NCBI GenBank assembly: GCA_029259915.1 | Contig: JAJDED010000051.1 | Location: 1 to 60,360, forward strand | Source of the DNA: Planctomycetota bacterium | GTDB lineage: Bacteria; Planctomycetota; Planctomycetia; Pirellulales; Lacipirellulaceae | Length of the DNA: 60,360 nucleotides | Direction: 5' to 3' | Part shown: piece after piece, positions 44,760 through 53,822 of the stretch | How positions within the stretch are numbered: the stretch's first letter is position 1 | Layout: the number at the start of each line of letters is the position of its first letter | Notes under the pieces: model-generated | The model's input: the letters and a program-made list of their open reading frames with translations, nothing else | Told to the model about the DNA's origin: nothing | The model's database searches: none | Position numbers and translations under genes: made by a program

Positions 44760-45053
44760 CGGGTGCCACTGTCTGGTCCACCACGGCGGATTCGCTGGGG
44801 CGAGCTTGTCCAGCAGTGTCGGGGCAAGCCAATTGTTTGGCTGAAAGCCATTTGTCACCGTAGCCTGGGGCAAACAAAGTGCCGCCCCAGGTTATGGGTG
44901 CCAAAGTGCATGCTTTGGCCGAAGGCCATATTCATGGCAACGCAAGATTTTCTCTCTGGGTGTGTGAATTTGGCCCTTGGCCAAAATGGGTGACGGGAAC
45001 CTTCCACCTGTGGCGTTGCCACAGGCTACGGTGAGAAAGGCCTTTGGCCATAA
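44760..45053 (+). repeat. ~300-bp direct repeat flanking the blaI-blaR1 locus, copy 2
   Basis: Same orientation as copy 1 (39965-40273). About 250 bases, from GGCTGAAAGCCATTTGTCAC onward, are nearly identical. Confidence 0.9.
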
Positions 45054-45122
45054 CAGGGTAGGTGCCATCTTATATTCGCGAACATTCGCGCTATTCGCGG
45101 GCACAATCCTAGCACATCAAAC

Positions 45123-45159
45123 AAAAAAAACGCCCAACGGCAATTGATGCCGTCGGGCG
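45123..45159 (-). terminator. intrinsic terminator of pnp
   Basis: On the minus strand CGCCCGACGGCA-TCAAT-TGCCGTTGGGCG forms a 12-bp stem with one G-U pair and is followed by eight T. It lies about 35 bases after the pnp stop. Confidence 0.88.
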
Positions 45160-45192
45160 CTTTTCGTTATCTAGAAACCTTTCGATAACAGC

Positions 45193-47331
45193 CTACGTGG
45201 CCGAATCGACGGGCTCATTCTCGGTAGTTTCGCTTTTGTCACCTTCGAGTTCTTGCATCGCAACTCGGCGGCTGAGCTTGACACGGTCCTGCTCGTCGAC
45301 GGCGATTACCTTCACCTTCATTGCATCGCCCACTTGGCAGATGTCGGCAACGCTGCCGACATATTCGTCGGAAAGCTCGCTGATGTGGCAGAGCCCGTCG
45401 CGCCCCGGGAGAATTTCCACGAACGCTCCGAAATCTTTCACACTAGTGACGGTGCCGTCGTAAATGCGGCCCACTTGCACGCTGGCGGTGAGCGCGTCGA
45501 CGCGTGCCAGCCCGGCTTCGGCCGCTTCCTGGTTCGCCGCGGCCACCGTGACCGTGCCGTCTTCGTCGACGTCGATCGTGCAGCCGACTTCTTCCTGGAT
45601 GCCACGAATCGTCTTGCCGCCAGGGCCAATCAGCAGACCAATCTTCTCGGGATTGATCTTGGTCCGCAGCAGTCGCGGCGCCGACTCGGCTGTGGTCTCA
45701 CGCGGTCGTGCGATTGCCGAGAGCATGCTGCGGAGGATTTCGATCCGGGCTTCACGCGATTGGACCAACGCGGCACGAATGATCTCTTCGCTAATGCCTT
45801 TGATCTTCAGATCGAGCTGGATGCCGGTGATGCCGTTCTGTGTGCCGGCAATTTTGAAATCCATGTCGCCGAAATGGTCTTCATCGCCGATAATGTCGGT
45901 CAGAAGCACCCACTTTTCATCGTTCTTGACCAAACCGACCGAGATACCCGCCACAGGGTTGGTAAGCGGCACGCCCGCGGCCATCAGGCCCAACGTCGCA
46001 CCACAAACGCTCGCCATCGAGCTGGAACCGTTCGATTCCAGGATGTCGGAAATTATCCGCACGGTGTAGGGAAAATCGTCGTGATCGGGCAGCACGGGGT
46101 TCACGCTCCGCTCGGCCAACGCACCATGGCCAATCTCGCGCCGACCGGGGCCGCGAATCGGACGACATTCGCCCACCGAGAACGAAGGAAAATTGTAATC
46201 GAGCATGAACCGCTTGGAATACTCTTCAAGCAGCCCATCAACCCGCTGTTCGTCGCGACCGGTGCCCAGCACGACAGTGATCAACGCTTGCGTCTCGCCA
46301 CGCTGAAAAAGTGCCGAGCCGTGGACCCGCGGCAGCAAGTCGACTTCGCAATGGATGTCGCGCAGTTCGTTGGCCGCACGGCCGTCGGACCGCTTGCCAT
46401 CCAAAATCAAATCGCGAATGACTTTCTCTTCCAGGTCGTGCCAACTTTTGCGGAACGAAGCGACCGTGTAAGCGCCTTCGGCATCCTCGTCGGGAATCAA
46501 ATCGGCAAGTGCCTGATCTTTCAAAGCACTCACGGCCTCGGCCCGAGCATGCTTGCCTTCGGTCTGCCGGGCTTGCTGGAGTTGCCCACCGAACTTCTCG
46601 ACCAAGACGTCGAACAAACCGTCCGACTCGGGCGTCTGGAAATCCATTTTCTCGGTACCGACCTTGTCGATCAGTTCCTGCTGCAAATCGCACAAGTCGC
46701 GAATCACGGCATGGGCGGCCATAATCGCCTCGGCCATCGTGTCTTCGGGCATCTCGCGGGCGAAACCTTCGATCATCAGTACCGCGTCTTTTGTGCCGGA
46801 AACGATCACGTCGAGCGTGCTTGTTTCCAAGTCATCCTGCGTAGGAAACGGTACGAACTTGCCATCCACACAACCGATTCGCACCGAGGCCAGGGGGCCC
46901 AAAAACGGCATGGGAGAAATCCCCAGCGCGGCACAGGCACCGTTCATGGCCAGTACGTCGCCGTCGGTTTGTTGATCGCTGGAGAGTACGAAATTCTGAA
47001 TCTGTACTTCGTCGTTAAAACCCTCGGTAAACATGGGCCGAATGGGCCGATCGATCAGCCGGGAGGTGAGGGTTTCCTTCATCGTGGGACGCCCTTCGCG
47101 CTTCAGAAAGCCGCCGGGAAACTTGCCCGCTGCCGCCTGGCGTTCGCGATAGTCACACATCAGCGGGAAAAAGTCGATTCCCGGGCGAGGCGAGCCCGTG
47201 GCAGCTGCGCTCAGCACCACCGTGTCGCCAAATTGTACGATGCAACAACCGGCGGCCTGTTTGGCAAGCATGCCGGTTTCGATGGAAAAAGTTCCATTTC
47301 CAATTTTTTTCTCTACTCGAATTTTTTTCAC
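45193..47331 (-). CDS. pnp: polyribonucleotide nucleotidyltransferase (PNPase)
   Basis: PNPase degrades RNA 3' to 5' by phosphorolysis and is part of the degradosome in many bacteria. The two RNase PH-like domains (about 10-230 and 320-545) contain 'FFPLMCDYRERQAAAGKFPGGFLKREGRP' and 'GRREIGHGALAERSV' with 'DILESNGSSSMASVCG'; the KH domain has 'LIGPGGKTIRGIQEEVG' (near 575) and the S1 domain 'YDGTVTSVKDFGAFVEILPGRDGLCHISEL' (near 640). 712 residues is standard. Translation starts at a GTG with GGAG ten bases upstream. rpsO lies directly upstream on the same strand, the common rpsO-pnp order, and a strong terminator follows. Confidence 0.97.
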   Translation of the reverse strand: MKKIRVEKKIGNGTFSIETGMLAKQAAGCCIVQFGDTVVLSAAATGSPRPGIDFFPLMCDYRERQAAAGKFPGGFLKREGRPTMKETLTSRLIDRPIRPMFTEGFNDEVQIQNFVLSSDQQTDGDVLAMNGACAALGISPMPFLGPLASVRIGCVDGKFVPFPTQDDLETSTLDVIVSGTKDAVLMIEGFAREMPEDTMAEAIMAAHAVIRDLCDLQQELIDKVGTEKMDFQTPESDGLFDVLVEKFGGQLQQARQTEGKHARAEAVSALKDQALADLIPDEDAEGAYTVASFRKSWHDLEEKVIRDLILDGKRSDGRAANELRDIHCEVDLLPRVHGSALFQRGETQALITVVLGTGRDEQRVDGLLEEYSKRFMLDYNFPSFSVGECRPIRGPGRREIGHGALAERSVNPVLPDHDDFPYTVRIISDILESNGSSSMASVCGATLGLMAAGVPLTNPVAGISVGLVKNDEKWVLLTDIIGDEDHFGDMDFKIAGTQNGITGIQLDLKIKGISEEIIRAALVQSREARIEILRSMLSAIARPRETTAESAPRLLRTKINPEKIGLLIGPGGKTIRGIQEEVGCTIDVDEDGTVTVAAANQEAAEAGLARVDALTASVQVGRIYDGTVTSVKDFGAFVEILPGRDGLCHISELSDEYVGSVADICQVGDAMKVKVIAVDEQDRVKLSRRVAMQELEGDKSETTENEPVDSAT

Positions 47332-47570
47332 GTTCTTACTCCACCAATGTTAGGAATCGCATCAAGCTCAGAAAATCTCTTCGAAGAATGCGCCTGCACA
47401 TCGGGCGCTGGCCAAAAGACACGGTGCCAAAGACACCATAACGCGGGGGCAGCGGCGACAACCGTGTCGCGGGCAGTTCTTCGTTCTTCCTTATCTGCCG
47501 AACTTGTCCGCTCCCAGGCGGCCCACCCATGCTAGCGTTAGACTGCTTCGTCCGACTTACTTGCGCCCGC

Positions 47571-47840
47571 TTACTTGCGAATATCCAGGCGACGCAAAAG
47601 ATCGAGGTACAACTGCGGATTTTTGCGCTTCACATAATCCAACAACCGGCGACGGCGACTAACCATTCGCAGCAGCCCGCGTCGGCTGGAATAATCCTTG
47701 TTGTGAACCTGCATGTGCCCGGTCATTTCCGCAATGCGCGCGGTCAGAATCGAAATCTGAACCTCGGGCGAACCCGAGTCCGTATTACCGCGCCCATACT
47801 CACCAATCAATTCTTGCTTGCGTTCTTTTGTGACCGACAT
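47571..47840 (-). CDS. rpsO: 30S ribosomal protein S15
   Basis: The 89-residue protein has the full S15 pattern, 'MSVTKERKQELIGEYGRGNTDSGSPEVQISILTARI', 'LTEHMQVHNKD'-like 'MTGHMQVHNKDYSSRRGLLRMVSRRRRLLDYV' and 'YLDLLRRLDIRK'. It binds 16S rRNA helices 20-22 in the platform. Its position upstream of pnp is conserved across bacteria. The 239-bp gap to pnp is longer than usual, so a second promoter or processing site is possible. Confidence 0.97.
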   Translation of the reverse strand: MSVTKERKQELIGEYGRGNTDSGSPEVQISILTARIAEMTGHMQVHNKDYSSRRGLLRMVSRRRRLLDYVKRKNPQLYLDLLRRLDIRK

Positions 47841-48211
47841 TTTCTTCCGCTTGTTAGTACCGTCGCTTGCTTGCCTGGACCAACCACAAGGGGGCGACTT
47901 CGCCGTGAGTGCAAACCTCAGTGAACAAACACCTCAGCACACCAACTCTGTCGACTAAGTGACTCTGTGACCAGTGATTGCTTGCTACGACTCTTTCCTA
48001 CAACAAAAACTTAGTGTTACCAAAACAACTACGAAGCCTATAATGTACCGTCCCACAGCCCCCACGCAACCGCAAAACCCCGGCAAAACCAGCCCCTAAA
48101 CCCCGGATTTCTCACCACGAAGGCATGGAAGGAACCAGGAAATCAAGAGCAACCGCCCCCCCCTTCCGCCTTTCCAATTCCCCCTTTCCCCTTTCGCAAT
48201 TCCCCCCTCCC
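47841..48211. other. intergenic region with pyrimidine array
   Basis: Contains the rpsO promoter region on the right side of rpsO and a C/T-rich array at 48153-48216 that reaches the stop of aroF. Nothing else recognised. Confidence 0.45.

Positions 48212-48216
<5 letters not shown>
48153..48216. repeat. pyrimidine array 'CCCCTTTCCCCTTTCGC'
   Basis: GCCTTTCCAATTCCCCCTTT plus CCCCTTTCGCAATTCCCCCC continues into the aroF stop region. Same family as 18511-18546 and 31391-31423. Confidence 0.6.
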
Positions 48217-49237
<1,021 letters not shown>

Positions 49238-49270
49238 GGGTAGGGTCTCCGTTGTTTATGGGTGTGATTA

Positions 49271-49356
49271 AAGAGGTCAGAGGTGAGAGGTCGGAGGTCA
49301 GGGTACTTATACCAACACGAGTTGTTAATCTCTGACCTCTGTCCTCCGACCTCTTC
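49271..49356. repeat. inverted array, family 'GAGGTCAGAGGTGAGAGG', in the aroF leader
   Basis: The left arm AAGAGGTCAGAGGTGAGAGG plus TCGGAGGTCAGG pairs with the right arm ATCTCTGACCTCTGTCCTCC plus GACCTCTT. It lies between the attenuator-type terminator and the aroF start codon. Confidence 0.75.
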
Positions 49357-49363
49357 CCCCAAA

Positions 49364-49398
49364 TAAAAAAACCCCGAGTACCACGCGGGTGCTCGGGG
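49364..49398 (-). terminator. intrinsic terminator in the aroF leader (attenuator)
   Basis: On the minus strand CCCCGAGCACC-CGCGT-GGTACTCGGGG forms an 11-bp stem (two G-U pairs) followed by seven T. It is on the same strand as aroF, about 125 bases before its start codon, and starts 30 bases after the leader-peptide stop. The plus strand lacks a T run, so it works in one direction only. Confidence 0.85.
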
Positions 49399-49428
49399 TT
49401 TGGTGCTTGGCAATTTTATGATGATCGC

Positions 49429-49509
49429 TTACGCACGCCCTCCGGCCCCGCTTCTCTCAAAAAAGAAGCGAGTGTTGCTAAACCAGAAGTAATACCTTGG
49501 TGCGTTCAT
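49429..49509 (-). CDS. aromatic-rich leader peptide of the aroF attenuator
   Basis: A 26-codon frame from ATG (49509) to TAA (49429) encodes MNAPRYYFWFSNTRFFFERS and then GAGGRA: eight aromatic codons (Tyr-Tyr-Phe-Trp-Phe, then Phe-Phe-Phe) among 12 positions. An AGGGG tract lies just before the ATG. Ribosome stalling at Tyr, Phe or Trp codons would change the folding downstream: the segment CGCTTCT...AGAAGCG over the FFF codons can form a first hairpin, and GGGCGTGC near the stop could pair with GCACCC of the terminator stem as antiterminator. This is the logic of pheL, trpL and similar leaders. The frame also runs upstream to 49680 but that part is repeat sequence. Function is inferred; the sequence and position are direct. 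Confidence 0.75.
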   Translation of the reverse strand: MNAPRYYFWFSNTRFFFERSGAGGRA

Positions 49510-49893
49510 CACCCCTGCATTGTGGGCACGAACCCCAGGCTTGGCAAGAGATCGACGGGAAAAACGCAGGGAGTGGGGCAATTTGGCCAAAGGCCTCACT
49601 TCACCGTAGCCTGGGGCAACGCCCCAGGTCTGAAAGCATTCCATAATGTTCAGCTGAAAGCCGTATTCACCTGCGCTCAAGTTGATTATGGCCTTTGGCC
49701 AAAAAATGTTTCTGCCTATAGATTCCTGGGGCGTTGCCCCAGGCTACGGTGACAATGGCCTTCGGCCAAAAATTCAAGTGAAACTGACACACACCTAACG
49801 ACCAAATAATTTTGGTGCTTCGGCTTCCCATTGCTATAATCGCTCTCGCGGACCAGGGCCTTCAGGGGCAAAATCGCAAGGGAATTATCCATT
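49510..49893. other. intergenic region with 'GCCTGGGGC / GGCCTTTGGCC' repeats
   Basis: CACCGTAGCCTGGGGCAACG plus CCCCAGG (49601-49627) and its inverse GGGGCGTTGCCCCAGGCTAC (49729-49748) form an inverted pair. Several copies of 'GGCCAAAGGCC'-type palindromes flank them. The same units occur inside the ~300-bp repeats around blaI-blaR1. A possible but weak promoter for the aroF leader (TTGCCA-17-CACAAT, minus strand, about 49515-49545) lies here. Confidence 0.55.
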
Positions 49894-51078
49894 ATGATTT
49901 CTTCATCCCGACGCGGCACCAGCTTGCTTGAGCTAGCAATTGCTATGCTCATCCTCGGCCTGGTGGGTACCTTCTTCATTCCCGCCTTGTTAAAGGCACG
50001 CGAGAAATCTCGCCGCACGCGCTGCCAACAAAACCTCCACAAGATCATCCGCGGCGTCAACCGCTACGAAAACACGAATCAATGCTATCCCCCCGGTCGC
50101 CTCAGACCCGATTGGGAAGTAAATGGACGACCTATCAACGCCTCAAACTATTCGGGGGTTCAGCAAAACGAGGAAACACGGACCGGTTTTTACACGGTCC
50201 ATATCTGGATTCTCCCGTTCGTAAGAGCTCAGGACATTTTCGACCTAATCGATTTCGATCGCGGCCAAGCCCAACTGATGGAAAGAAGCGGTGTTCCATT
50301 CAACATTAACTACGAGGCTTACACCAAGCCAATGCCGCTATATCTTTGCCCCAGCGATCCCAACACGGGCCGTGGAATTACAGAAAATAACTACCGCTAC
50401 AATTTCGGCGGTGCGACACCAGGCGCAGGCAAGCGATCGATAAACGGACTCGAATTCAATCCTCGCCCTACAGACCTCTGGCATCCAGGCGGAAACGGAG
50501 CCTTCACAATCGGAGAGAAGGGACTCGAAGCCAAGGACTTTGTCGATGGGCTGACCAAGACTGTCTTCTTTTCGGAACGCACCAAAGGAGGCGGGCAGCC
50601 TTTTAATTCCGTGCCAACGAAGAAACTCGATATGATTCGCTGTCCCAGTGGAAGAATACTAAGCCCAAATGTTGACTTTGAATTTGCAAAGCAAGATTCG
50701 GAGGATTATGTGCCCGGACCGAATGGTTCTTTTACCTTCACCTCTGCGGGGCGTTGGCCAGAAAATTGCGACTTTTCGCATGGTTGGCCCTTCGCCAGCT
50801 ACACTTCCACGGAGTACAACCACGTCGCGCCGCCCAATTGGAAAGGCATCGATTGCGGGGTGAGCTTTATTTCCAACACACCTGGCGAGCATGCCATCGT
50901 CGCCGCCCGTAGCGAGCATCCGCGTTCGGTGAACGTCGCCTTCGGCGATGGCCACGTGAAAAGCGTCAGCGACGACATCGATCTCACCGTCTGGCGCGCC
51001 CTGGGCACACGCAACGGCGGCGAGGCGGTTAACGACTACGGCCGCAAACGGGAGAAAAGAAGACGAAGGCTTTGGTAG
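49894..51078 (+). CDS. DUF1559 family protein with type IV pilin-like N-terminus
   Basis: A pseudopilin-like leader, 'SSRRGTSLLELAIAMLILGLVGTFFIPALLKAREKSRRTRCQQNLHKI', gives a G-TSLLE cleavage site for a prepilin peptidase followed by the hydrophobic helix. The DUF1559 domain follows, with 'ENTNQCYPPGRL', 'MPLYLCPSDPN' and the H-x9-DG block 'RSEHPRSVNVAFGDGHVKSVSDDIDLTVWRALGTRNGGE'. Planctomycetes carry tens to hundreds of such proteins, believed to be surface or pseudopilus components. The prepilin peptidase-like gene at 16528-17874 is a candidate processor. The C-terminus is strongly basic (KREKRRRRLW). No good ribosome site; single gene. Confidence 0.9.
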   Translation: MISSSRRGTSLLELAIAMLILGLVGTFFIPALLKAREKSRRTRCQQNLHKIIRGVNRYENTNQCYPPGRLRPDWEVNGRPINASNYSGVQQNEETRTGFYTVHIWILPFVRAQDIFDLIDFDRGQAQLMERSGVPFNINYEAYTKPMPLYLCPSDPNTGRGITENNYRYNFGGATPGAGKRSINGLEFNPRPTDLWHPGGNGAFTIGEKGLEAKDFVDGLTKTVFFSERTKGGGQPFNSVPTKKLDMIRCPSGRILSPNVDFEFAKQDSEDYVPGPNGSFTFTSAGRWPENCDFSHGWPFASYTSTEYNHVAPPNWKGIDCGVSFISNTPGEHAIVAARSEHPRSVNVAFGDGHVKSVSDDIDLTVWRALGTRNGGEAVNDYGRKREKRRRRLW

Positions 51079-51383
51079 CCTCTCGCGCGCAAAAAAAAAA
51101 GAGCCGTTTCGGGTTTGCCGCCATCGTTATATTGCAGGCTCTCGAGATGCACTGCGTTTTTACTGAGTCTTCGGTCCAGTTAGCCGGCGGCTTCCGACGA
51201 AAGGGCTCTACGAGAATCCTATCCCGAGGTCGCCCAACAAGCAAGACAGCGCTTTTTCTCCGCGATTTCAGGGCATTGGAACGCTGGGGCCGTGAAAATA
51301 GCTCGCGCATAAAACAACCCTGACCTTCCGGCCAGGGCTATTCATGAGCTAATTGGCGAATCAATAAACTACGCTCCGCCGAT
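51079..51383. other. intergenic region between convergent genes
   Basis: Apart from the terminator at 51311-51337 I see nothing recognisable. A poly-A stretch follows the DUF1559 stop. Confidence 0.45.
51311..51337 (-). terminator. intrinsic terminator of the thioredoxin-YHS gene
   Basis: On the minus strand CCCTGGCC-GGAA-GGTCAGGG forms an 8-bp stem (one G-U) closed by a GNRA tetraloop and followed by TTGTTTT. It lies about 47 bases after the stop of the gene at 51384. Confidence 0.75.
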
Positions 51384-52508
51384 TTACCGACGGATCGTGC
51401 CGCCGAGATTGCTGTCCAAGCGGTTCATTGCCTGCCGAACCTGGGCAGAATAGCGATCCGGGTTGCTGGCAAAATGCGTCATCGTCTCTTTGCTAGAGAA
51501 CAGATAAAACGCGCCACGGTACTCGTAGCCAAACTTGCGGCTGCCCTCGACCGCTTGCTGCTGGTCGAGAATCAACACCGCATCCATGCCAGAGAACACG
51601 GGACTGTAGGCATCGGGATTCGCCAGAAATTGTTGACGCTCCGCGTCGCCGGTGAACAAAAATGTTCGGCCACGGTGGACCGCGCCAAACTGTGGATTGC
51701 CAGCGACCCATTTACGGGCCAACTTAAGTGTGACGGGACAGTAGCCTTCGAAGCCCAAGGGCGGACTGCCGGCTGGAAGCTGCGCCTGTGTTGGTTTTGC
51801 AGCCGCTGGTGGCGCTACGGGCGCGTAAGGATTCTGGAAGTTTTGCGGGTTGCTAGCGGTCGTCGTCGCGGAAGCTTGAACCGTAGACCCATATTGGTTC
51901 TGTGTAGGCGGTTGCACCGTGTAGGGATTGGTGGTTGCCATGGCGGGCGTCACTGTCGCAGGCTGGGCTTGAGCCGCGGTTCCACCGGGGACTTGCGGCG
52001 CGTTGTATGAACCGACTTCCAGTCCGGCGTAAGCCGATTGAACCGAGGACTCTGCCGGAGCATTCGGCCGAGCCATGACTTGGCGATAGTGTTGCGAAAC
52101 ATTGTTCAGCTGCCCCGCATACGCTTCCGGCTGGCCGGGACACGACAAACTGGCCACCACGCTGCCTTGCGTAGAAAGCACGATATCGGTCGGCACCCGA
52201 TCAATCCGATATTGACCAGCTAGCGCCGGAGACAGGTCCGCATTCACTTTCACAGGAACAAAATGCTGTTCAAGAAAATCGCCAATCTGTGGCTGCGAAA
52301 AAACATTGCGATCCAACATCCGACAAGGACCGCAACTAGGCGACCAAAAATGCAACAGCACCAGTTTTCCCGACTGGGCGGCTTCAATTTTGGCTGCGTC
52401 GAGATTTGTCCGCCAGTTGACCGACTCGGCAAATGTCGTTGCAGGTTTCGCAAGCAACGACAATACAACTGTTGTCAAAACAAGTGTGAATTTCCGTCGA
52501 ATAGACAT
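51384..52508 (-). CDS. exported thioredoxin-fold protein with two YHS-like domains
   Basis: The start at 52508 gives a signal peptide (MSIRRKFTLVLTTVVLSLLAKPATTFA); the frame runs 76 codons upstream without a leader. The thioredoxin domain (about 28-135) has the active site 'FWSPSCGPCRMLDRNVF' (CGPC) and cis-Pro in 'DRVPTDIVL'. A Pro/Gln/Ala/Thr-rich linker follows (about 150-245). Two YHS-like domains end the protein: 'GFEGYCPVTLKLARKWVAGNPQFGAVHRGRTFLFTGDAERQQFLANPDAYSP' in the first, and 'YEYRGAFYLFSSKETMTHFASNPDRYS' in the second, which lacks the leading Cys-Pro. YHS domains often bind metal, so this may be an extracytoplasmic metal-linked redox protein. It has its own terminator. Confidence 0.83.
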   Translation of the reverse strand: MSIRRKFTLVLTTVVLSLLAKPATTFAESVNWRTNLDAAKIEAAQSGKLVLLHFWSPSCGPCRMLDRNVFSQPQIGDFLEQHFVPVKVNADLSPALAGQYRIDRVPTDIVLSTQGSVVASLSCPGQPEAYAGQLNNVSQHYRQVMARPNAPAESSVQSAYAGLEVGSYNAPQVPGGTAAQAQPATVTPAMATTNPYTVQPPTQNQYGSTVQASATTTASNPQNFQNPYAPVAPPAAAKPTQAQLPAGSPPLGFEGYCPVTLKLARKWVAGNPQFGAVHRGRTFLFTGDAERQQFLANPDAYSPVFSGMDAVLILDQQQAVEGSRKFGYEYRGAFYLFSSKETMTHFASNPDRYSAQVRQAMNRLDSNLGGTIRR

Positions 52509-53822
52509 GGCGATTCCGTTCGCTTCCGATTGGTGTTTGAAAAGGATTTTCCGCTGCCAGATTTCGGCAAATCGGGCCTCAATTCCTCGAGGCAGAGAGG
52601 GACCGCTGCAGGCAATGTCCCTTCCCCTTTCGGGTAGATCGGACACCCAGTGCCAGGACTTTGTGATAATTGCGCGATTCGCCAGACTTTGCCGAATATG
52701 TCGGTATACCCCCTTGAATACACAAAGTTTGGGCAATTTAGCGATGCCCTTAACCTGTTATTAAATAGGAGGTTACAGATTTTGGTGATAGCATCGAGTC
52801 GAGCACACGCCGATGGGCTATAATTGTGGTGACAGACCGGAGTACAATTCACGCAAGGAGGGGGTCGTCGCTAGGATGCCACGATCACACCGGTTTGTCG
52901 CGACTGTCGAGTCGCGGTCTTGAATAAGCACTGCCAAAATGTGCGGTGTTTGCAGCGAACATTTTCTGTGTTTTATCCAGACCAACTTGACAGGAACGTA
53001 GTTGGAACTAATACTGGCGTTGAGTTCACAACCCTGCTTTTTTTCACGCAGGTTCTATCGGCCAGATACTCGGCTTCTTTGCTTTGCCTTTTTCAAGCAG
53101 TGCAAAGACTTTGGCATATCCCGCCTTACTCCATCCATCGACACGACAGGCATTGGAGCTCGGCAGGAATTGGGCAGGTAATGTTTCTGGCCGTGGTTTG
53201 CTACGGTTTACGTGATGTCGGTCACGGAATTGCTGACCGACACCCTGATGGTCTTGCGACGCGGAAGGACTCCTACAGAGGATAGACCACTACAAGGATA
53301 GACCACGATCGCATAAATAAGGCCGTGTTGTTTTGGCCTTGCGGGATGAAATCGTTCCAAGAGAACGACCGCACGAATACATCGGCAGTCTGATTGGGAA
53401 AAAGCTTATTGTTTTTTCTTTATCGACGACTAATTGGCGGCGAAGAACCTGATGTCTACAGAAAGGCACAGGATTGCTCCTTGAACCTAGGAAAACTCTC
53501 TTGCTCCATTGCTGGGACGACCAGTCAGCAAGCAGAACATTCGAGCGCTTTGTCATACTCCCTTATTTGAATGGCTGTCAAAGCACTACGTTAAATGATC
53601 ACAGATTCGTTCGGGAGATTTGATCGTCTCCACGGATCGCTGTTGAGGAACCCTCGAATATGCAGAGGGATTCTTCGGCAGAACTCAAACTCGTGCGTTT
53701 GCGAGAATTGAGATTTGGCACCACATGGGGCCTCGGCTCCTGGATAAAAGTGCCGAGGGTGGCTTTTACCCTTTGTAGGATGGCACCCTGTTTTTGAAGT
53801 TGAATTTAGGAATTGATTTGTA
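52509..53822. other. 1.3-kb region between divergent genes, no convincing gene
   Basis: Several short frames (for example 52920-53285 +, 53290-53556 -) have no ribosome sites, no recognisable domains and weak codon bias. Seen here: a hairpin CGCGACT-GTCG-AGTCGCG at 52899-52916, a direct repeat AGGATAGACCACTACA/AGGATAGACCACGATC near 53279-53308, and GCTGTCAAAGCACTAC (53574-53589), which resembles one end of the MITE-like elements. The right part should contain the rho leader, which is unusually long if the promoter is distal. Confidence 0.4.

Larger units (their letters stand above)
44719..45192. other. intergenic region: second ~300-bp repeat, array and pnp terminator
   Basis: In order: 'GCGCGAATGACGCGAATGC' array arm (44719-44742), repeat copy 2 (44760-45053), the matching array arm 'TATTCGCGAACATTCGCGCT' (45071-45103), and the intrinsic terminator of pnp (45123-45159). 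The long repeat thus appears inserted within an existing array hairpin. Confidence 0.7.

Noticed and set aside
45253..47535. A 760-codon open frame on the strand opposite pnp
   Set aside because: Its codons mirror the strong third-position bias of pnp; no domain or ribosome site. It is a shadow of the real gene.
49429..49680. An 83-residue protein on the minus strand
   Set aside because: The upstream part is repeat sequence; only the last 26 codons, from the ATG at 49509, make sense as a leader peptide.
52920..53556. Two short frames in the region upstream of rho
   Set aside because: TTG or weak starts, no domain similarity, no codon bias; kept as gene-free region.
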